Assembly (NCBI GenBank): GCA_903887975.1
Contig: CAISSD010000183.1
Location: forward strand, 1-10,551
DNA: 10,551 nt
Direction: 5' to 3'
Origin: an uncultured Legionellaceae bacterium
GTDB lineage: Bacteria; Pseudomonadota; Gammaproteobacteria; Legionellales; Legionellaceae
Shown here: piece by piece, positions 1 through 5,507 of the stretch
Layout: the number at the start of each line of letters is the position of its first letter
Position numbering within the stretch: position 1 is the stretch's first letter
Position numbers and translations under genes: made by a program
The notes under the pieces: generated by a model
What the model was told of the DNA's origin: nothing
Databases searched by the model: none
The model's input: the letters and a program-made list of their open reading frames with translations, nothing else

Positions 1-101
1 ATTCGTTTGTGCTTCTGTAAGAATTAATGTTTTCATGCCTCATAGCATGATCCCATTAAAAATATTTTCAAGTACTTTTTTGGATATTTACCGAAAACTC
101 A

Positions 102-484
102 TTGGCGAGACGTATATATCGACTGCTTGAAGTATTCCAACAAATCATGTCTGTTCCTTATCTAAAAGATCGCTTGGTTTTAAAAGGCGGTACAGCACTC
201 AATCTTTTTTGCTTCGAACACCTGCCAAGGCTTTCTGTTGATATTGACCTCAATTATATTGGTGCTCTTTCCCGAGAAAAAATGCTAGAAGAAAAGCCAA
301 TGATCATCGATGCCATTCAACAAATTATGTTGCAAAATCAGTTTGAACGACATCGTGCGCCGATGATGCATGCTGGCGGGAAGATGAAGGTATCGTGTCA
401 CCCGAACTGATAACCAATGACAACGAATTGGCAAAAAAAATGGTATCTCACCCAGCTATAAACTGGGTTATCAAGCAGCGTTAA
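102..484 (+). pseudogene. AbiEii-type nucleotidyltransferase toxin remnant (internal deletion plus frameshift)
   Basis: This is a decayed member of the AbiEii/AbiGii (DUF1814) family, whose intact members are nucleotidyltransferase toxins of type IV toxin-antitoxin or abortive-infection pairs. The first part (102-about 382) carries the family signature LKGGTALNLF followed by LPRLSVDIDLNYIG, i.e. the GG-T and D-x-D nucleotidyltransferase motif. That frame then runs into a stop at 408-410. A different frame, covering about 383-484, encodes EGIVSPELITNDNELAKKM and then HPAINW, which resembles the C-terminal end of the same family. Intact proteins are roughly 270-300 residues, so about 100 middle residues appear deleted at the junction near 380-385, with loss of frame. 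The frame is open back to 60 but has no ATG there; TTG at 102 is only a nominal start, so the N-terminus is probably also damaged. No AbiEi-like antitoxin is visible in the 100 bases upstream. Family assignment is firm; inactivity is inferred from the broken frame. Confidence 0.8.
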
Positions 485-496
485 ATATTGCTTAAC

Positions 497-533
497 ATTC
501 TGTTAGATTCCCTTCCCGGGAATCTAACAGAAT
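497..533. repeat. Perfect 16-bp inverted repeat (hairpin) between the two toxin remnants
   Basis: The arms at 497-512 and 518-533 are perfectly complementary (ATTCTGTTAGATTCCC and its reverse complement) around a 5-base loop. The repeat lies 12 bases after the AbiEii-remnant stop codon and contains the stop codon of the opposing RES-like remnant. It could act as a bidirectional transcription end for these convergent genes, but neither side has a proper T-run: AATAAAAAGG follows on +, and ATGTTAAGC follows on -. An alternative is an end or relic of a small mobile element. The repeat itself is seen directly; its function is unknown. Confidence 0.75.
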
Positions 534-724
534 AAAAAGGTCATTGTTAACCCCAGTTCGGAGTTATTTAGTCGGTATGTTAAACGAATGCTTTGCTTCA
601 CTTCTGCAAAAGCTTCATGGAATGGATTAATGACTAAATTAAATTCCTCTGGAACCATCACCGAGGAGATCTTCACGACCAAATAATTTTTTGGTGTATA
701 TGGTGTATAAAAGTAATTTGAATT
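524..724 (-). pseudogene. C-terminal fragment resembling a RES-domain toxin
   Basis: A - strand frame open from 724 to a TAG at 524-526 gives 66 residues with no ATG before residue 23. Its middle reads LVVKISSVMVPEEFNLVINP, then FHEAFAEVK. This matches my memory of the conserved C-terminal part of RES-domain proteins (vPSavvPEEfNyLlNP.Hpdf), the NAD-degrading toxins paired with Xre-type antitoxins. A full RES protein is about 150-230 residues, so only the last third would be present. The rest would lie where fabF now ends (stop at 731-733), so the fragment is truncated at its 5' side by the fab operon. No antitoxin gene is adjacent. It sits immediately downstream of fabF on the same strand and might be read through as untranslated tail. 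The assignment rests on motif recall from a short stretch. Confidence 0.5.
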
Positions 725-730
725 TTATGT

Positions 731-1987
731 TCAAATCTTCTTAAACACCAGGCTTCCATTTGTTCCACCAAAACCCAATGAATTGCTAAGTGCATAATCA
801 ATTCGACGTTTTTGTGGTGTGTGCGCAACATAATTCAGATCGCACCCTTCATCAGGATGATCCAAATTGATCGTTGGCGGTGCCACCTGATCTTTTAATG
901 CTAAAATACTAAAAATCGCCTCAACAGCGCCGGCTGCACCCAATAAATGCCCGGTCATGGATTTGGTCGAACTTACTGCCAAATCATAAGCATGCGCACC
1001 AAAAAGCCGTTTAATGGCTTTGGTTTCATTCAAATCATTCAAATACGTCGACGTACCATGTGCATTGATGTAGTCTATGGCTTTGGGCTCAATACCCGCA
1101 TCACGAAGGGCAATGTCCATCGCACGCGTTGCGCCATCGGCATCTTCATCAGGTGCGGTGATGTGATAAGCATCGCCCGACATTCCAAAACCAACCAATT
1201 CGGCATGAATGCGCGCCCCACGAGCAACAGCATGCTCATAAGACTCCAACACCAAAATACCTGCACCTTCACCCATGACAAAGCCGTCTCGATCTTTATC
1301 CCAAGGTCTGGAGGCTTTTTCCGGCGCATCATTTCGTTTTGAAAGCGATCGAACCGCCGAAAAGCCTGCCAAACACAGTGGTGTACAGGTCATTTCTGCA
1401 CCACCAGAGATCATCACATCCGCATCACCATACGCAATCATGCGGGCAGCCAAACCAATGTTGTGCGTCCCGGTTGTACAAGCCGTCACCACAGAAATAT
1501 TGGGCCCTTTTAATCCATGACGAATGGAAATTTGACCAGCGAGCATGTTGATGATGCCGGCTGGAATAAAAAAAGGTGATACTTTTCGTGGGCCGCCCAA
1601 AACCAATTTGTCTTGATTGTTGGTGATGGTTTGTATGCCACCAATACCCGCTCCTGCTGCAACACCCGCTCTTAAAGAAGATACCTCATCTAATTTAAGA
1701 CCAGCATCTCGCATTGCTTCATCAGCGGCAGCCATGCCATATTGAGTAAACACATCCATTTTTTTAGCGTCTTTATGTTCAAAATAGCGCTCGGGATCAA
1801 AGTTTTTAACTTTGGCCCAAATTTTGGTTGAATAATCGGAAGTATCAAACCCCTCCACACAACCAGCGCCACTTTCGCCATTTAAAATGGCACGCCATGA
1901 CGACGCAACATCCAAACCAACAGGGGTCAACATCCCCATGCCAGTCACAACAACTCGACGTTTACCCAAAGTATTCTCCAAGCCCAT
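731..1987 (-). CDS. fabF: Beta-ketoacyl-ACP synthase II (FabF)
   Basis: Catalyses the decarboxylative condensation of malonyl-ACP with acyl-ACP in cytosolic type II fatty acid elongation. The 418-residue product is close to the usual length (E. coli 413). The thiolase-fold active site is complete: nucleophile Cys170 in VVTACTTGTHNIG, His310 in NAHGTST, Lys342 and His347 in SSTKSMTGHLLGAAG, and the C-terminal SLGFGGTNGSLVF loop. The start ATG (1985-1987) shares its A with the acpP stop codon (TAATG), which points to translational coupling; only a weak AAAG-like ribosome site lies in the acpP end. Compared with FabF proteins starting close to the KRRVVVTG strand, there is a short N-terminal extension (MGLENTLG). 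It is the last gene of the rpmF-plsX-fabG-acpP-fabF unit. No convincing terminator follows; only an AT-rich 7-bp stem overlaps the stop. FabB is unlikely given the FabF-like motifs and the acpP linkage. Confidence 0.97.
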   Translation of the reverse strand: MGLENTLGKRRVVVTGMGMLTPVGLDVASSWRAILNGESGAGCVEGFDTSDYSTKIWAKVKNFDPERYFEHKDAKKMDVFTQYGMAAADEAMRDAGLKLDEVSSLRAGVAAGAGIGGIQTITNNQDKLVLGGPRKVSPFFIPAGIINMLAGQISIRHGLKGPNISVVTACTTGTHNIGLAARMIAYGDADVMISGGAEMTCTPLCLAGFSAVRSLSKRNDAPEKASRPWDKDRDGFVMGEGAGILVLESYEHAVARGARIHAELVGFGMSGDAYHITAPDEDADGATRAMDIALRDAGIEPKAIDYINAHGTSTYLNDLNETKAIKRLFGAHAYDLAVSSTKSMTGHLLGAAGAVEAIFSILALKDQVAPPTINLDHPDEGCDLNYVAHTPQKRRIDYALSNSLGFGGTNGSLVFKKI

Positions 1988-2229
1988 TATTCGCTTTCTA
2001 GATTCGATGTAATGTAGTCAATAGCCTGTTGAATGGTGGTGATTTGTTCCGCTTTCTCATCAGGAATTTCGGTTTCAAATTCTTCTTCCAACGCCATAAC
2101 CAATTCCACTGTGTCTAAAGAATCAGCACCCAAATCATCAACAAATGATGCATCGTTTTTAAGCTCTTCTTCTTTAACACCCAATTGCTCTACCACAATT
2201 TTGCGAACGCGATCTGCTATTGTACTCAT
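1987..2229 (-). CDS. acpP: Acyl carrier protein
   Basis: Carries growing acyl chains as thioesters on a 4'-phosphopantetheine arm for the fatty acid synthase and lipid acyltransferases. The 80-residue acidic protein is of standard length. The attachment serine is Ser37 in the invariant DDLGADSLDTVELVM motif, followed by the acidic recognition helix II (ALEEEFETEIPDE) that contacts the Fab enzymes. The ATG at 2227-2229 has a strong ribosome site (AAGGAAAG about 8 bases upstream), as expected for a highly expressed protein. A 57-base gap separates it from fabG, the longest inside this operon. The gap contains a TATGAT -10-like hexamer but no matching -35, so a separate acpP promoter, common in other bacteria, is possible but not shown. 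Confidence 0.98.
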   Translation of the reverse strand: MSTIADRVRKIVVEQLGVKEEELKNDASFVDDLGADSLDTVELVMALEEEFETEIPDEKAEQITTIQQAIDYITSNLESE

Positions 2230-2287
2230 AAATTGTCTTTCCTTTTCCGATTAATAAAAATACCCATCATAGCGCAAATGTGACCCA

Positions 2288-3034
2288 TTACGCCATATAC
2301 ATTCCACCATTCACGTGCAAAGTATTACCGGTGATGTAACCCGCTTTATCCGATGCCAAAAACAACACCGCTTGTGCAACATCGTCGATTGTACCCAGCC
2401 GTTTCATAGGAATTCGTTTTAACAATTCGTCTTTGACCATATCAGGCAATGACGCGGTCATGTCGGTGTCAATAAATCCTGGAGACACGACATTCACCGT
2501 AATGCCTCGACTGGCAATTTCTTGCGCCAAAGATTTTGAAAATCCAATCACACCTGCTTTGGCTGCAGTATAATTGGCTTGACCTGCATTACCGCTGGAG
2601 CCAACAATCGATCCAACGGTGATGATGCGCCCAAAACGCGCCCTAAACATTGGCTTTAAGCACGCTTTGGTCATGCGAAAAATTGCATTCAAATTGGTTT
2701 CAATAACGCTGTACCAAGCCTCATCGTCCATACGAAGCACCAAATCATCTTGCGTGATGCCGGCATTATTCACCAAAATCGATGGCGACTTGTCTTTGGC
2801 CATTAAATCAGCCATCACTGCATCAATATGTTCTTTGTTGGTGACATCCAAGACCACACCATGGCCTTCAAGGTTCGCTTCTTTAAAATAGGCATCAATG
2901 CGATGGGCACCATCTGATGAGGTTGCCGTGCCAACAACATAAGCACCGGATTCTCCCAGCAATTGGGCAATGGCTCGCCCAATGCCTCGGCTGGCGCCAG
3001 TGACCAATGCCACCTGTTGATTTAATAGGGTCAT
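2288..3034 (-). CDS. fabG: 3-oxoacyl-ACP reductase (FabG)
   Basis: NADPH-dependent reduction of 3-ketoacyl-ACP to 3-hydroxyacyl-ACP, the second step of each elongation round. At 248 residues it is a classical short-chain dehydrogenase/reductase of normal FabG length. The Rossmann nucleotide motif TGASRGIG spans residues 12-19, NNAG is at 89-92, and the catalytic tetrad is Asn114, Ser142, Tyr155 and Lys159 (NYTAAKAG). PGFIDTDMT follows in the substrate loop. The start ATG overlaps the plsX stop by 4 bases (ATGA), with AAGGA placed about 8 bases upstream, so translation is probably coupled. In most gammaproteobacteria fabH and fabD lie between plsX and fabG; here they are absent with no spacer left. 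Linkage to acpP makes FabG much more likely than another dehydrogenase of this family. Confidence 0.96.
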   Translation of the reverse strand: MTLLNQQVALVTGASRGIGRAIAQLLGESGAYVVGTATSSDGAHRIDAYFKEANLEGHGVVLDVTNKEHIDAVMADLMAKDKSPSILVNNAGITQDDLVLRMDDEAWYSVIETNLNAIFRMTKACLKPMFRARFGRIITVGSIVGSSGNAGQANYTAAKAGVIGFSKSLAQEIASRGITVNVVSPGFIDTDMTASLPDMVKDELLKRIPMKRLGTIDDVAQAVLFLASDKAGYITGNTLHVNGGMYMA

Positions 3035-4059
3035 AACAACAATCCTTGATTGATAAAATCATTAATTTGGTTGCGCACCAAATCAACCACACCGTGCTGC
3101 ACTTGCAGTATGGCTTGTTCAATGGCGTACTCGAATGCACGCGCATCCGCACTGCCGTGACTTTTAATCACAACGCCATTCAAGCCCAACATGCTTGCGC
3201 CATTATAACGAGCCGGATCCATACGATTTTTTAGATGAGCCAAACAGGGCTTGGCCATCAATCCAACCACTTTATGCCACCAACTTTTGGTGAATGATTC
3301 TTTAAGGACCGACAACATGAGTTTGGCCAAACCCTCGCTGGCTTTAAGCGCCACATTGCCCACAAATCCATCACACACCACCAAATCGACCTCGCCAGAA
3401 TAAAAATCATCACCTTCAACATAACCCACATAATTCATGATGCTGCATTCTGAGAGCATGTGTGCCGTTCGTTTGACTTGATCATTACCCTTGATTTCTT
3501 CAACACCAATGTTTAACAGCGCAATTTTAGGTCGGGCTTTGCGATCCAATGCTTGAACCAAAGCCGACCCCATCACCGCAAATTGAAACAAATGTTCTGC
3601 ACAAGAATCGACATTAGCCCCCAAATCCAACACACGCGTTCGCCCGCGGTGAGTGGGTAATTCGGCAATAATGGCCGGTCTATCAATACCGGACATGGTC
3701 TTTAAGACAAAACGCGCCGTTGCCATCAAAGCACCAGTATTGCCAGCACTCACGCATGCACTGGCCACGCCATCTTTGACTTGATTCAGCGCAACACGCA
3801 TTGAGGAATCTTTTTTGGTGCGAAGCGCATGCGAAGGCAGCTCATCCATCTCCACCACTTGCGTGGTATGAACAAGTTTTAGCTGTCGATGCGACGATAA
3901 ACCATGTTTTTTTAAATAGCGAAGCATTTGTTGTTCATCACCAACCAACAACAAATGTAAATTAGGATTGCGACGTATGGCATTGATGCAAGCAGGGATG
4001 ATCACAGAAACACCATGATCACCACCCATTGCGTCAATGGCAATGCTAAGCTTTGTCAA
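3031..4059 (-). CDS. plsX: Phosphate acyltransferase PlsX
   Basis: Converts acyl-ACP and phosphate to acyl-phosphate, the donor used by PlsY to start phospholipid synthesis; it is a peripheral membrane enzyme. The 342-residue product is near normal length. It shows the N-terminal IAIDAMGGDHG motif (residues 6-16), SAGNTGALMA, VLDLGANVD, and the C-terminal GFVGNVALKASEG stretch typical of the family. The reading frame has no ATG near the conserved start. The best candidate is TTG at 4057-4059, five bases after the rpmF stop codon, with AAGAG about 9 bases before it. Starting at the next in-frame ATG (the Met of DAMGG) would remove the first strand of the fold. The unusual start codon suggests modest translation, probably coupled to rpmF. 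Its stop codon overlaps the fabG start. Confidence 0.96.
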   Translation of the reverse strand: MTKLSIAIDAMGGDHGVSVIIPACINAIRRNPNLHLLLVGDEQQMLRYLKKHGLSSHRQLKLVHTTQVVEMDELPSHALRTKKDSSMRVALNQVKDGVASACVSAGNTGALMATARFVLKTMSGIDRPAIIAELPTHRGRTRVLDLGANVDSCAEHLFQFAVMGSALVQALDRKARPKIALLNIGVEEIKGNDQVKRTAHMLSECSIMNYVGYVEGDDFYSGEVDLVVCDGFVGNVALKASEGLAKLMLSVLKESFTKSWWHKVVGLMAKPCLAHLKNRMDPARYNGASMLGLNGVVIKSHGSADARAFEYAIEQAILQVQHGVVDLVRNQINDFINQGLLL

Positions 4060-4064
4060 GAAAA

Positions 4065-4262
4065 TTACTCTTCGTCTTGTATACGAACATCGCCACCAAC
4101 CACTTTTCGGCCGTGTCTGTCGTATCCATCCGGTGTTAAGTGATGACGCAAATGCGTTTCACCCGTTGTGGCATTCACCGATAATGTGGGCGCACCCAAA
4201 GCATCGTGTGAACGTCTCATGTCACGTCGTGAACGTGATTTTTTATTTTGTTGTACTGCCAT
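4065..4262 (-). CDS. rpmF: 50S ribosomal protein L32
   Basis: Small basic protein of the large ribosomal subunit. The 65 residues begin MAVQQNKKSRSRRDMRRSHD, the invariant L32 N-terminus, continuing through GETHLRHH and DGYDRHGRKV. The frame stays open upstream to 4301, but ATG at 4260-4262 is the real start: it matches the family N-terminus and has an AGGAG ribosome site 7-8 bases upstream. It is slightly longer than E. coli L32 (57 residues) owing to a polar/acidic C-terminal tail (GGDVRIQDEE). It is the first gene of the plsX-fab unit, the usual bacterial arrangement. The yceD (DUF177) gene that often precedes rpmF is absent; rnpB lies upstream instead. Confidence 0.96.
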   Translation of the reverse strand: MAVQQNKKSRSRRDMRRSHDALGAPTLSVNATTGETHLRHHLTPDGYDRHGRKVVGGDVRIQDEE

Positions 4263-4300
4263 TGTCCTGCTCCTAAACAATATGGTTTTGCAAGGCGACA

Positions 4301-4329
4301 ATTTTACCTAGTTTTTGTCCCAAATCCAA
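4301..4329 (-). promoter_or_regulatory. Possible sigma70-like promoter for rpmF-plsX-fab operon
   Basis: On the - strand TTGGAT (4329-4324) and TAAAAT (4306-4301) are separated by 17 bases. The -10 matches consensus at 5 of 6 positions, the -35 at only 3 of 6. Transcription would start near 4294, about 30 bases before the rpmF ATG. It lies in the only non-coding gap upstream of the operon, between rpmF and rnpB; the operon could also be read through from rnpB, since no clear terminator is visible between them. Confidence 0.35.
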
Positions 4330-4343
4330 GTGTTGTGAATAAA

Positions 4344-4705
4344 TAAGTCGGTCGATAAGCCGGGTTCTGTCGTGGACAATCATTCATCTGGGACAAACGT
4401 CACCGTTTGCCTCAAGCAACCTACCCGAATCCTGCACGAGTCATGCATGATGACCAAGGTCATCTGGATCCCTATTTGGTCTTGCTCCGAGTGGGGTTTT
4501 CCCTGCCACGATTGTTACCAATCGCGCGGTGCGCTCTTACCACACCATTTCACCCTTACCCCAATATCAAAAATATTTGGGCGGTATATTTTCTGTGGCA
4601 CTTTCCGTGGGCTTTCACCCCCCAGGCGTTACCTGGCACTCTACTCTATGGAGCCCGGACTTTCCTCCCTTAAACACGTTAAGAGCGATTGTCTGACCGA
4701 CTTAA
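4344..4705 (-). ncRNA. rnpB: RNase P RNA (bacterial class A)
   Basis: Catalytic RNA that removes 5' leaders from pre-tRNAs. On the - strand the conserved core is clear: GGAGGAAAGTCCGGGCTCC near the 5' end, GCCAGGTAACGCCTGGGGGG, GGTAAGGGTGAAA, GGTAAGAGCGCACCGCGCG, CGGAGCAAGACCAAATAGGG, GGGTAGGTTGCTTGAG, and the 3' CCACGACAGAACCCGGCTTA. Helix P1 forms between AAGTCGGTC (4703-4695) and GACCGACTT (4353-4345); P2 forms between GACAATC and GATTGTC just inside. The ends are set from P1 and may be off by several bases. The P3 arm between P2 and the GAGGAAAGTC block is only about 19 bases, versus about 42 in E. coli, and P12 is short and AT-rich. The gene begins about 12 bases past the fis stop codon on the same strand, so it is either cotranscribed with fis or uses a promoter inside the fis 3' end. 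No hairpin terminator is evident after it. Confidence 0.96.
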
Positions 4706-4716
4706 AACTTTTTTAA

Positions 4717-5001
4717 TTAACCGCGTGTACCAATGAACTCGTCATCAAAGTATCTTTTTAATTTGGTACGCAATGTTCCACGACTGACACCCAAAACTCG
4801 AGCAGCTTTAGATTGATTGTAACGCGTCATTTCCATCACTGTACGAAATAAAGGTGCTTCAACTTCTTCAACAATCAATTGATACAAATTTAAATTGGCT
4901 GATTTGTGATTAACGGTGGACAAATAGCCTTTAACCGCACGAATCACTTGTTGTGATAAAGCTTCATTGCTCGCTTTTACTTCTACCGCATCGACACTCA
5001 T
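4717..5001 (-). CDS. fis: Fis family DNA-bending transcriptional regulator
   Basis: Nucleoid-associated homodimer that binds and bends degenerate AT-rich sites, commonly activating rRNA and tRNA promoters and aiding site-specific recombination. The C-terminal part has the Fis core: YQLIVEEVEAPLFRTVMEMT, then the helix-turn-helix with NQSKAARVLGVSRGTLRTKL. I take ATG at 4999-5001 (94 residues; E. coli Fis has 98), because GGAG sits 7 bases upstream and the in-frame TTG at 5011-5013 overlaps that ribosome site. The C-terminus extends slightly (YFDDEFIGTRG) beyond the E. coli end. In E. coli fis follows dusB; here it stands alone with its own promoter upstream and rnpB directly downstream. A short NtrC-type Fis-domain protein is excluded by the absence of any other domain. 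Confidence 0.93.
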   Translation of the reverse strand: MSVDAVEVKASNEALSQQVIRAVKGYLSTVNHKSANLNLYQLIVEEVEAPLFRTVMEMTRYNQSKAARVLGVSRGTLRTKLKRYFDDEFIGTRG

Positions 5002-5075
5002 TTTTATCTCCAAATGTTCATATAATCAATAAGTTGTATATTTAACCAAGCTCACAGTCAAATACCATGACACGT

Positions 5076-5104
5076 ATCATATCAAATATTGCAAAGAGTG
5101 TAAA
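5076..5104 (-). promoter_or_regulatory. Sigma70-like promoter upstream of fis
   Basis: On the - strand TTTACA (5104-5099) and TATGAT (5081-5076) are separated by exactly 17 bases; each matches its consensus hexamer at 5 of 6 positions. Transcription would start around 5069, leaving an untranslated leader of roughly 68 bases before the fis ATG. A second, poorer pair (TTGACT with TATACA, 15-base spacing) lies closer to the gene. The surrounding AT-rich sequence could hold Fis autoregulatory sites, but I cannot assign any individually. Confidence 0.55.
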
Positions 5105-5141
5105 TGTTGTTTTATATGTAGTCATGAAATATTTTATAAAA

Positions 5142-5507
5142 TCACTCTACTGTAAAACTTTCACCACATCCGCATTGACCCGTCTGATTGGGATTTTCAA
5201 GGATTAATTTCGCATTCAAGCCTTGCTTGACGTAATCCACCCTCATGCCTTTTAGATAAGGATGACTGGCGGCATCAATACACAAAACATAATCATCCAT
5301 CAAGCGTTCGACCTTATCATTTTGCTCGGGTATTGTCACATAATCAACGACATATGAATAGCCTGAGCAGCCTGTTTTTTTAACCGACAGACGCAATCCT
5401 TTATATTCAGGATTTTTTTGTAAATGAGCCTTAATATGTTGTTGTGCTGATTCACTAAATACCACATCAATCGTTGATGAGGTGCGATGCATCAGAACAT
5501 TAGTCAT
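5142..5507 (-). CDS. A-type iron-sulfur carrier/assembly protein (IscA/SufA/ErpA family, HesB fold)
   Basis: Accepts and delivers Fe-S clusters to client apoproteins in the cytosol. The 121-residue product has the HesB-like domain with all three conserved ligand cysteines: Cys47 in KKTGCSGYSY, and Cys112 and Cys114 in the C-terminal QCGCGESF motif. The NPN-x(4)-CGCGESF ending looks somewhat closer to SufA/IscA than to ErpA, but the subfamily cannot be fixed by eye, so I give no symbol. The start ATG overlaps the end of the upstream cysteine desulfurase by 8 bases (ATGACTAA), showing that the two are cotranscribed and probably coupled. A second ATG five codons in is an alternative start. There is no scaffold gene (iscU) between it and the desulfurase. 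No strong terminator follows its TGA stop codon. Confidence 0.9.
   Translation of the reverse strand: MTNVLMHRTSSTIDVVFSESAQQHIKAHLQKNPEYKGLRLSVKKTGCSGYSYVVDYVTIPEQNDKVERLMDDYVLCIDAASHPYLKGMRVDYVKQGLNAKLILENPNQTGQCGCGESFTVE

Noticed and set aside
1..101. Frame 2 open from the left edge to about 130, as a possible upstream gene end or AbiEi antitoxin
   Set aside because: The short translation has no motif I recognise, and it ends inside the AbiEii remnant; it may reflect a further frameshift of that gene but cannot be supported.
693..711. Two tandem copies of TGGTGTATA
   Set aside because: Only two 9-base units inside AT-rich sequence of the RES-like fragment; not evidence of a repeat array.
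716..738. Possible fabF terminator (7-bp ATTTGAA/TTCAAAT stem)
   Set aside because: The stem is almost all A-T, overlaps the stop codon and has no uninterrupted T-run after it, so it is too weak to call.
2230..2287. Separate acpP promoter (TATGAT hexamer)
   Set aside because: No -35-like hexamer or extended -10 accompanies it at a workable distance.
4263..4301. Upstream extension of the rpmF reading frame (about 13 extra residues)
   Set aside because: The L32 N-terminus MAVQQNK is conserved, and the AGGAG ribosome site lies just before the ATG at 4262; the extension is simply an open frame through the leader.
4372..4716. Open frames of 88 and 114 codons on the + strand
   Set aside because: They lie antisense to the RNase P RNA and have no family resemblance.
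5002..5013. TTG start for fis giving a 98-residue protein
   Set aside because: The TTG overlaps the GGAG that serves the ATG at 4999-5001; the ATG with correct spacing is the better start.
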